A DNA stretch of 64,000 nucleotides. It comes from an uncultured Sphingobacteriales bacterium. Lineage in GTDB: Bacteria; Bacteroidota; Bacteroidia; Chitinophagales; Chitinophagaceae. Below are positions 46,672 through 53,284 of this stretch, in pieces. Every line of letters starts with the position of its first letter. The first letter of the stretch is position 1. The stretch covers positions 1-64,000 of the forward strand of contig CALMQS010000038.1 of NCBI GenBank assembly GCA_937871285.1, read 5' to 3'. The notes below the pieces were generated by a model that had not been told where the DNA came from, did no database searches, and was given only the letters and a program-made list of their open reading frames with translations. A program made the position numbers and the translations under genes.

Positions 46672-48009
46672 TTATTGCATCTTTTTGGCATCTATTTTTT
46701 TCCCACCATCTATTAAAAATAACCCTGCAACAATCCCGGAAGAATCTTTTTTAAATTCTATCTGAACATCAGCACCCCTGATAAAGAAAAAATCTTCCTT
46801 TTGTGGAGTTAAAAGGATTTTATCTTGCCCTGTTGCTTGCCCAAAAAGCTGCCCGTTCTCAACAGTAATTGCAATCGAAACCTGTGGGGCAACCTGATAG
46901 GAGCCAATATACCTGTTTAATATTTCAGGGCTTAAGGTTACTTCTTTAATTGTTTCTGGCAGCCTGTAGGGTTTATCATAAACAATATCCAAAACATCTT
47001 TTGCAATATCGTTGATAGATGTATTTACAATATTATTCAGAATAACAATGCTAATGTCATCCTGATCAATCCTTCCCAGGTAAGAAGAATAGCCAAATGT
47101 CAGGCCGCCATGAGCAATTAATTTTTTACCATCTATATTGAGGGTATAATTTCCATAGCCATAATTGTTTTTATTCGGTGTTGTTGCTCTATCAAAAGAT
47201 GCTCTCGATATTATTTTATATAATGAAATGCCTTTCTGCCATTTACTCAAATCGCTGGTTGTAGTATACATAGCACCGGCAGCATAAGACACAGTAGGAT
47301 CAAATTCCAATGATTCTTTCCCACCTTCTTTTGAATATATCATATAGCCTTTTGCCTTATTATCACTTTTTAATTCACTAAAGTTGAAGCCGCTGGAGGT
47401 CATTTTAAGTGGGTTGAATATCATTTCCTGAACCACTTTTTCATACGGTTTTTTGGTTATCTTTTCTATGATGTAACCCAATAGAATATAGTTAGAATTA
47501 CTGTATTCCCAATTGCTTCCCGGTGTAAATTTTAATAGTTTGTTTTTGAAGGAAGCTAGCATTATTTCCTGGGTGACAGGTTTCATTGCTGCTGTTTGCA
47601 TAAAAACCTTGTCATCCGTATAATTGAAAATACCTGAAGTATGGTTGAGCAGGTTTTCAATAGTAATGCTGTCACCGTTTGGGTAATCAGGAAAATACCT
47701 GCTTAATTTATCAGTTACATTCAGCTTTTTCATTTCCTCTAACTTTAGTATTACTGTAGCAGTAAACTGTTTAGTCAAAGAGCCAACCTGAAAGACCGTA
47801 TTTGTATCATTAGGAAGGCTATCTGAAATGCTTCTTAACCCATATCCCCGGTTTAATAAAATTTTGCCGTTTTGCGTAACCAGTACGGAACCATTAAGCT
47901 TATTTATATTGAAGTATGCTTCCATTAACTGATGCAGTTTTTCCTCCTTAGTCTGTGCATATATAGTTATGGAGATAATGGTAATAAAAAGTGATAATAA
48001 TGCTTTCAT
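46672..48009 (-). CDS. Serine hydrolase, class C beta-lactamase family
   Basis: Penicillin-binding-protein-like serine hydrolase; members act as esterases, D-peptidases or beta-lactamases. Signal peptide 1-19 (ending IYAQ). Active site motifs: S-x-x-K with Ser77 and Lys80 (GSLTK), Y-x-N at 169-171 (YSN) and HGG in IAHGGLTFGYS in place of KTG. A C-terminal DUF3471-like beta domain (about 355-445) follows. 445 residues. The HGG form is typical of esterase-like members, so antibiotic resistance is not implied. It is the last gene of the co-directional island set. Confidence 0.88.
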   Translation of the reverse strand: MKALLSLFITIISITIYAQTKEEKLHQLMEAYFNINKLNGSVLVTQNGKILLNRGYGLRSISDSLPNDTNTVFQVGSLTKQFTATVILKLEEMKKLNVTDKLSRYFPDYPNGDSITIENLLNHTSGIFNYTDDKVFMQTAAMKPVTQEIMLASFKNKLLKFTPGSNWEYSNSNYILLGYIIEKITKKPYEKVVQEMIFNPLKMTSSGFNFSELKSDNKAKGYMIYSKEGGKESLEFDPTVSYAAGAMYTTTSDLSKWQKGISLYKIISRASFDRATTPNKNNYGYGNYTLNIDGKKLIAHGGLTFGYSSYLGRIDQDDISIVILNNIVNTSINDIAKDVLDIVYDKPYRLPETIKEVTLSPEILNRYIGSYQVAPQVSIAITVENGQLFGQATGQDKILLTPQKEDFFFIRGADVQIEFKKDSSGIVAGLFLIDGGKKIDAKKMQ

Positions 48010-48047
48010 ATCAATTTGCGATTTAATTAAGGATGATACCTTTTTAG

Positions 48048-48779
48048 TTATAAACTTTGGTTATTAGTTTCATGTGGAGAAGATTTCCTTATCCCTTTAC
48101 TCAACAGATAAATCCCTAATGTAAACTCAAAAAAGGCAACCATTATAGCGGATGCTCCTGTCAAAGGAGATGAACGATCTATAACACCAAACATGAGGGA
48201 AAAGTAACCAGCAAATAATGGGAATGCACCTATTATGCCAATGACTGAAAGCCAACGGGGCACTAAACGTGATTTGTATAACAATATACCCAACAATAAA
48301 TCATCAATTGCAGGCATAAAGCTTTGACCAAGTACAAAAATGCGGTCATAAAGTGCCACTAATGCACGACTCGTGGCTATGGCATTTTCTCCTACTCCTT
48401 GTTGATGCAGTGTTACTGCCCCTAATATGAACGCCACACCAACGAATATGGTACATGCCTCTAATATGCGGGCTGCAACAAGTCCAAAAGCAAGTATTTC
48501 ATTTTGCTTTTTTAAAACGGAATACATAATAATGGATGATATGATGCAACACAAGGCAACAATGATTTCTAATATTGCACCCATTACAATCTTGTTGTCA
48601 TTGGCATTGCTTAGCAAATAGTCAGGCTCGTGTATGGGTTGATACAGAAATAGTGTAGGGATAGAAACAAAGGTGAGTATGTAAAAGAAACCCGCCCAGA
48701 AAGCAGTTTTACGGGACAAATGTATCGTACCATTTTCTATTGATATGAAATCATTAGTGGTTGAAAGTGCTGAGTTCAT
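48048..48779 (-). CDS. DUF4386 membrane protein
   Basis: 243 residues with six predicted membrane helices (about 25-45, 60-82, 88-106, 110-128, 142-165, 200-225). RKTAFWAGFFYILTFVSIPT at the start and RLVPRWLSVIGIIGAFPLFAGY toward the end are the DUF4386 pattern. Function unknown. It starts five bases after the stop of the FAD oxidoreductase gene, so it is co-transcribed with it. Confidence 0.8.
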   Translation of the reverse strand: MNSALSTTNDFISIENGTIHLSRKTAFWAGFFYILTFVSIPTLFLYQPIHEPDYLLSNANDNKIVMGAILEIIVALCCIISSIIMYSVLKKQNEILAFGLVAARILEACTIFVGVAFILGAVTLHQQGVGENAIATSRALVALYDRIFVLGQSFMPAIDDLLLGILLYKSRLVPRWLSVIGIIGAFPLFAGYFSLMFGVIDRSSPLTGASAIMVAFFEFTLGIYLLSKGIRKSSPHETNNQSL

Positions 48780-48784
48780 TTCAT

Positions 48785-49807
48785 TTATTTTTTATTAATG
48801 AATTTTTCTTCTATTAACTCTTTGTTTACCATCATTCCAGTTGTTGCCCCCATTGAAACTGCATTGGCAACTGTCCGTATACGGCTTACATTATCACCAC
48901 AGGCATAAATACCTTTGATTGTCGTTTTTGGGGAATGGTCAATTCTTATATATCCGTCTTCGGTAAGTTCACAACCTAATTGTTCAGGTATTGGGCAATG
49001 TTGTTCAAAAGGAAGCCTTGTATAAATTGCTTTAACGGTTTTCTTTGAGCCGTCTTTAAAAACGATATTTTGAAGTTGCCCGTTGATGTGTTCAAATTCC
49101 TTAATTTCTTTTTCTTCTGTTTTGATGCCATGCCTTTTAAGGGTTGCTGCTTGTTCGGTAGTCAATGCAGATTTTCCATTTGTAAACAGTGTTAACTCTT
49201 TTGTCCAATTTGAAATGAGCCTGGAAAATTCAAATCCATATTCACCATTGCCCAAAATTCCTGTCGTTTGATTTCTTACTTCGTATCCGTGGCAATAAGG
49301 ACAGTGTAGAACGGAAATACCCCAACATTCAGATAAACCTTTGATATTCGGCATTTCGTCCTTAATACCTGTTGCAAAAATTAATTTGGCTGCAGTGAAT
49401 ATATATTCCGATGATGTTTGAATTTCAAAACCATTTACGGTTTTACTTGCGTTTGTAGCCAAGTCGTCTAAAAATTCAACGGTGTCGTACATTGACACTT
49501 GTTTCTTTGCAAGTGTTGCAATTTCTTTTGGCGTTTTCCCGTCTTGAGTTAAAAAGTTATGTGAATGCGGGGTTTGTCTGTTACATGGCTTGCCGCTGTC
49601 AATTACCAGTACTTTTCTCAATGCTCTACCCAATGCCATTGCTGCTGCAAGTCCTGAATAACTGCCTCCTATAATAATTACATCAAAGTGCTTTTTATCT
49701 ATCATTTTATTTTTATTTAAAAGAGGATTGAAACTTAACGGCAGAGCAAATGCTGTTGCCATTATCCCACTTCGTTTTATAAAAGTTATTCTGCTAAGGC
49801 TTTTCAC
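48785..49807 (-). CDS. Thioredoxin-reductase-like FAD oxidoreductase with N-terminal leader
   Basis: NAD(P)/FAD-dependent disulphide oxidoreductase. FAD motif VIIIGGSYSGLAAAMALGRA (about 43-62), redox CxxC Cys169-Cys172 in VLHCPYCHGYEV, NAD(P) motif GILGNGEYGFEF, and a terminal ACGDNVSRIRTVANAVSMG. The 34 residues before Met35 contain basic residues and a hydrophobic run (IKRSGIMATAFALPLSF), resembling an export leader; Met35 (codon at 49705) gives the normal start for the family. The longer frame overlaps the DUF2798-like gene by 14 bases. Which start is used is open. Confidence 0.85.
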   Translation of the reverse strand: MKSLSRITFIKRSGIMATAFALPLSFNPLLNKNKMIDKKHFDVIIIGGSYSGLAAAMALGRALRKVLVIDSGKPCNRQTPHSHNFLTQDGKTPKEIATLAKKQVSMYDTVEFLDDLATNASKTVNGFEIQTSSEYIFTAAKLIFATGIKDEMPNIKGLSECWGISVLHCPYCHGYEVRNQTTGILGNGEYGFEFSRLISNWTKELTLFTNGKSALTTEQAATLKRHGIKTEEKEIKEFEHINGQLQNIVFKDGSKKTVKAIYTRLPFEQHCPIPEQLGCELTEDGYIRIDHSPKTTIKGIYACGDNVSRIRTVANAVSMGATTGMMVNKELIEEKFINKK

Positions 49808-50015
49808 TACTCGATATTTTTTGCTGTATCCTATTTAGCATGGGTAATCCTACAAACACCATCCACGGGACCAAAACTAGCGTTAAGGCAAGTGTTTTCA
49901 TATACAATGGAAGGTTAGATAAATAGCTTCCGAACAAAATATTAAAGAGAGTAATAGAAGGATAAATCACTATCCATATCTTAATTGCTTGCATTATTTT
50001 AGCTTTTGTAGTCAT
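49794..50015 (-). CDS. DUF2798-like small membrane protein
   Basis: 73 residues with two helices (about 10-30 and 36-58). KIWIVIYPSITLFNILFGSYL followed by a second helix ending LPMLNR resembles DUF2798 proteins, of unknown function. It lies nine bases after the SDR gene and overlaps the oxidoreductase frame by 14 bases, so it is in the middle of a tight operon. Confidence 0.65.
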   Translation of the reverse strand: MTTKAKIMQAIKIWIVIYPSITLFNILFGSYLSNLPLYMKTLALTLVLVPWMVFVGLPMLNRIQQKISSSEKP

Positions 50016-50024
50016 TTCAATACT

Positions 50025-50633
50025 TTATGGTTTAATAATTTGTCCAGTTACTGTTCCAAATAAACTTTTCTTGAAACCAAACTCCAGTTCTTTCATGGTT
50101 GTAGGTTTTTCACCTGGGAAATACGGAAAATAGTGTGGCGAATCTTCAATAACAGTAGGGCTTACAGCATTGATACGAATACCATTTTCCAACTCAATAG
50201 CTGCTGCTCTTACAAATCCTTCTATAGCTCCATTTGCAGCTGATGCATTGGCAAAATGAAGTTGCGGATCGTGGGTCAGAGCACCTGTAATTAAAGTAAA
50301 AGAGCCTTTTGGTTTTATATAATGCTGACCAATTAATACCAAATTGATTTGACCCATCATTTTCCCTTCAACTCCGGTTCTAAAAGTTTGGTCATTAAGG
50401 TTTTTCCAAGGACCTACAAATGTGGAGCCGGCAGTTGAAACCAGTGCATCAAAAGTGCCAACCTTTTCAAACATCTCTTTTATTGATTTGGTAGATGTCG
50501 TATCTACTTGTATATCGTGAGAAGTGCGACTTACTCTAATTACTTCGTGGTTTTCTTTTTCAAGTAAATCAGCTAAAAACTTTCCCATAATACCTGATGC
50601 TCCTACTATTATTATTCTTTTTTTATTTTCCAT
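50025..50633 (-). CDS. Atypical short-chain dehydrogenase lacking YxxxK
   Basis: 202 residues with the Rossmann nucleotide motif IIIVGASGIMGKFLADLLE (about 7-25). The segment that normally holds the catalytic YxxxK reads ANASAANGAIEGF, so neither Tyr nor Lys is in place; a small SDR subgroup (Lin1944-like) shares this. Reductase activity is therefore doubtful and the protein could be a nucleotide-binding sensor. It is the first gene of the tight SDR-DUF2798-oxidoreductase-DUF4386 run. Confidence 0.8.
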   Translation of the reverse strand: MENKKRIIIVGASGIMGKFLADLLEKENHEVIRVSRTSHDIQVDTTSTKSIKEMFEKVGTFDALVSTAGSTFVGPWKNLNDQTFRTGVEGKMMGQINLVLIGQHYIKPKGSFTLITGALTHDPQLHFANASAANGAIEGFVRAAAIELENGIRINAVSPTVIEDSPHYFPYFPGEKPTTMKELEFGFKKSLFGTVTGQIIKP

Positions 50634-50733
50634 TTTTTAATGATTGTGATGTAAAATTATATTGACTTAACCGCTACCCAATAGGACATTTGATTAGTTC
50701 AATAGGATTGCTACAAAGTTTTGTCTATGCTGA

Positions 50734-51399
50734 TTATAAAGTCAATTTTATAAATACGCCATAATTGTTTTTGGTACTTTTATTTGCACCATAGCGATCA
50801 TAATTGTTTGCAAGTCCAAAGCTGAAATATTTGTACGTTAAGCCCAAACGACTATACGCATAGCTCCGGAAATGATTTCCATTTTCTAAATCATGGTTGT
50901 AATGTAACTGTAGGCGTGAATAAACAGCCCATTTCTCATTTATGGCAGGCTTATACTCTATGAGGGCAAAATTGGAAATCTTGTGTGAATTGATAAAATA
51001 ATAGCTCGGCATATATATCAACGAAAGCGTTTTGCTCTGATACATATATTGCAAGCCTATAAAATTTTTTAAGCCCTCTATAGAAGTAAAACTTACACCG
51101 GAGTTGATGCTGACTCCTTTGAACAAGTGATGATAAATAAGTGTCGTGTTTTGAAATTCATTGTTGCTGAGATTGTCTTTGTAATCGGCAGCATAAGACG
51201 AAATGGAGAGCAAGCCAATTTTTTTCTTTTCTGCAAAAACCTTGTTTACCAGAAGTTGTAAAAATTGTCGTTTGCCACCAACCATTTCTTCCACAGAAAC
51301 TGTTTTAGGTTTGAAATTAGCAGTTGAATCCTGGGCGTTTAAATTTTGCGTGCTGAATGTAGCAGCGATTAAAATTGCTAAGAGATGAATCTTTTTCAT
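50734..51399 (-). CDS. Hypothetical outer-membrane beta-barrel-like protein
   Basis: 221 residues. Signal peptide 1-22 (ending LNAQ). The rest is rich in aromatic residues in alternating strands (FIGLQYMYQSKTLSLIYMP, WAVYSRLQLHYNHDLENG) and ends in a strand with a C-terminal Leu (YGVFIKLTL), the look of a small outer-membrane beta-barrel. Family not recognised. It lies 100 bases upstream of the SDR gene and 96 bases downstream of the AraC regulator in the same direction. Confidence 0.65.
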   Translation of the reverse strand: MKKIHLLAILIAATFSTQNLNAQDSTANFKPKTVSVEEMVGGKRQFLQLLVNKVFAEKKKIGLLSISSYAADYKDNLSNNEFQNTTLIYHHLFKGVSINSGVSFTSIEGLKNFIGLQYMYQSKTLSLIYMPSYYFINSHKISNFALIEYKPAINEKWAVYSRLQLHYNHDLENGNHFRSYAYSRLGLTYKYFSFGLANNYDRYGANKSTKNNYGVFIKLTL

Positions 51400-51495
51400 A
51401 CAAATACTTTTTTTGAGGTAATTAAAAAATTAACTCCGCAAAAGTATCTACATGGAAAGCCTGCCTTATAGGACAGGCTTCAAGTTGAACAGCAC

Positions 51496-52359
51496 TTATT
51501 TAAATTTCTGTCTAAATAGCTCGGGAGTAAGTCCTGTTTGCTTTTTGAAAAATCGTATAAAATAGGAGGGGTCTTCGTAGCCCAAATCCCACGCAATGTC
51601 TTTAACCTGCCTGGGCGTAGCCAATAAATATCTTTTTGCTTCAAGTAGTATATATTCATCAATGAGAGTTGAAGCAGTTTTCCCCATTGTTTTTTTTGTT
51701 ATTTCATTCAATTGGTAGGAAGAAAGATTCATTTCACCAGTATAATATGCAACTTGTTTTTGTGTTGCAATATTTTTTTCCAATAATTCAGTAAACTCTT
51801 CTAAGCGTTCCATAGTATACCCGCTACTGGATACTGTATTGCTTTCAGGGTTTTCGCTCTGTCGTACGTACTCTATAAAAAAGAGTTCAAGGGCAGCCCT
51901 GATAGCATCCTTATACCCCTCCTGTTTATTAATGCATTCTTCAAAAATGTTGTCCAAAAAAAAGCCGAGTCTTTGAAATCGGTTAGATTCAAATTCACAA
52001 AAATTCTTATTGCTTGCTTTACGTAAACGTTGTGTTGATAACTTATCAGATGGGTGATAAAATTCAGTATCAAATTCCATCAGGTATCCTTGTGTACCTG
52101 CCTTTAATTGAAGTTGGTGAACCTGCCCGGGACGCAAAAAGAAAACACTTTTATCTGTAACCCGATGAGGTGTAAAATCTATTTCGTGAATGCCTTTGCC
52201 TGATTGGATTAACAAAACAAAAAAGAAGTTGTGGCGGTGCAAATCATGTTGCAAATCATTTCCATTGAGTATACCCTCAATCTTACGGATACTAAATCGT
52301 CCAGTATTATTTAGCTCCTTTTGAGCAGAAGTTATATGTCGTACAGGAATTGACTTCAT
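51496..52359 (-). CDS. AraC-family transcriptional regulator
   Basis: 287 residues. N-terminal cupin-like sensor (about 30-150, DLHRHNFFFVLLIQSGKGIHEID and FFLRPGQVHQLQLKAG) and C-terminal double helix-turn-helix (about 190-287), ending DIAWDLGYEDPSYFIRFFKK and TGLTPELFR, the AraC signature. It heads the co-directional set down to the serine hydrolase and may control it. The ligand is not evident. Confidence 0.92.
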   Translation of the reverse strand: MKSIPVRHITSAQKELNNTGRFSIRKIEGILNGNDLQHDLHRHNFFFVLLIQSGKGIHEIDFTPHRVTDKSVFFLRPGQVHQLQLKAGTQGYLMEFDTEFYHPSDKLSTQRLRKASNKNFCEFESNRFQRLGFFLDNIFEECINKQEGYKDAIRAALELFFIEYVRQSENPESNTVSSSGYTMERLEEFTELLEKNIATQKQVAYYTGEMNLSSYQLNEITKKTMGKTASTLIDEYILLEAKRYLLATPRQVKDIAWDLGYEDPSYFIRFFKKQTGLTPELFRQKFK

Positions 52360-52685
52360 ACACTAAAGGTATCAAAATATAAACGTAGTCCTTTGTTTGA
52401 CATATGCAATGAAAATTATTAGCGGCATAAACGTATGATTAAAGGATTTGCTGTAGTTATGGGTGGGTGGTGCGTTGCATTTTTAGTTTTTGTCCCGATA
52501 GCTATCTGGATTGGCTTTTGTGCGGCAGTTATGTGCGCCTTGCAATGTGCTAAAAATAGCGTGGGGCAGGGCGGCAATGTTTTAGGTTGTGTCAAACTGG
52601 AACGCAGCGTTCCAATAGGGTGACACACAACGCGTGTATTTATGGCAGCAAAAGAACAGATAGGAAAATATTGAGCGAGTCCTGT
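52360..52685. other. 326-base repeat-rich intergenic region at the island edge
   Basis: No gene is supported. It includes an imperfect CCCGATAGCTATCtGGA palindrome (about 52495) similar to hairpins scattered in Bacteroidota, the nested palindrome at 52589-52626, and an 11-codon scrap MAAKEQIGKY at 52642. Composition shifts here from AT-rich to core-like. Confidence 0.45.
52589..52626. repeat. Nested REP-like hairpin
   Basis: Inner arms TGGAACGC (52598-52605) and GCGTTCCA (52607-52614) are perfect. Outer arms GTGTCA (52589-52594) and TGACAC (52621-52626) are also perfect. The element resembles a REP-type or transposon-end stem-loop. Confidence 0.5.
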
Positions 52686-53207
52686 TTATTGTGCCCTAAC
52701 TACGGGCGCTTTATATACCGGCACTGTGCTGCAGGGTTCGCCGTACATAAGACTTTTAACCACGGGGCGCAGCTTTTGCGTAATGGCGGCATAGGCTGCT
52801 TCAGGCAGCACCGCATCGCCGCATCCCTTTATAACAATCCTTTTACCATCGTAATCCGCGGCATTAATATTTGTAATATTATTTAGCATCAGTGTTTGTA
52901 ATAAATCTTTTTCGCTGCCAAACACCACGTCTTTCGCTATAGGCTGTAAATAAGAAACGATGAGCATATAGGCCCACATAGGTATAATGGCATCTGCGGT
53001 ATTGGTTAAGGCAATATACTTCCCGCTGTACTGTTGCCAGTTTGTTTGCTTTAATGCCTCCCTGAAATCTTTTTCTTTTAAAATCAATCCTTTAAACAGG
53101 TAGTCTTTAATATCAAAAACCGCTGTCTCCACTTTTGGATAATACGTTTCCAAATCTATGGTAACAATACCGCTTTCGGCTACTTTGTTAATTATCGTAT
53201 CGGTCAT
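52686..53207 (-). CDS. DUF2480 protein
   Basis: 173 residues, soluble, with VDLETYYP-like start (IDLETYYPKVETAVFDIKDY) and a C-terminal CSTVPVYK segment that are the marks of DUF2480, a Bacteroidota family of unknown function. A perfect TTG-N19-TAACTTTG promoter stands before it, with the -7 element only five bases from the ATG. The stop falls at the right edge of the island. Confidence 0.85.
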   Translation of the reverse strand: MTDTIINKVAESGIVTIDLETYYPKVETAVFDIKDYLFKGLILKEKDFREALKQTNWQQYSGKYIALTNTADAIIPMWAYMLIVSYLQPIAKDVVFGSEKDLLQTLMLNNITNINAADYDGKRIVIKGCGDAVLPEAAYAAITQKLRPVVKSLMYGEPCSTVPVYKAPVVRAQ

Positions 53208-53212
53208 AAGTA

Positions 53213-53242
53213 CAAAGTTACCGAAATAAAAAAGGTCGCCAA
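53213..53242 (-). promoter_or_regulatory. Promoter of the DUF2480 gene
   Basis: On the minus strand TTG (53242-53240), 19 bases, then TAACTTTG (53220-53213): the Bacteroidota TTG-N19-TAnnTTTG consensus exactly. Five bases separate the -7 element from the ATG. The TTG lies inside the terminator stem of the upstream gene. Confidence 0.6.
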
Positions 53243-53258
53243 CTTTAAGCCGGCAACC
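53228..53258 (-). terminator. Terminator of the PpiD-like gene
   Basis: On the minus strand GGTTGCC (53258-53252) pairs with GGCGACC (53240-53234), including one G-T pair, followed by TTTTTT. It lies 26 bases after the stop of the PpiD-like gene. Confidence 0.55.
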
Positions 53259-53284
53259 CGTTTTATAAAAAGATAATACCGTTA

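Larger units (their letters stand above)
45840..52680. mobile_element. Putative acquired AT-rich island
   Basis: Four 60-base lines sampled inside give 25-37 % GC, against 43-55 % for two lines of the flanking core. The left edge cuts the 3' end of a PH-domain gene. An IS110 N-terminal fragment lies at 46313. The right edge (52.4-52.7 kb) is a patch of scattered repeat modules and hairpins. No integrase or flanking direct repeats were found, so the mode of arrival is unknown and the borders are approximate. Confidence 0.5.

Noticed and set aside
46672..48009. True beta-lactamase conferring resistance
   Set aside because: The third motif is HGG rather than KTG and a DUF3471-like domain is present, which suits esterase or peptidase-like members better.
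52500..52560. attC-like integron recombination site
   Set aside because: CAGTTATGTGCGCC resembles part of cassette recombination sites, but no paired RYYYAAC/GTTRRRY arms and no integrase are seen.
52435..52623. Two overlapping open frames on opposite strands (62 and 69 codons)
   Set aside because: Both lie in a palindrome-rich, scattered-repeat region, have low-complexity products and no recognisable family; openness on both strands points to composition rather than coding.
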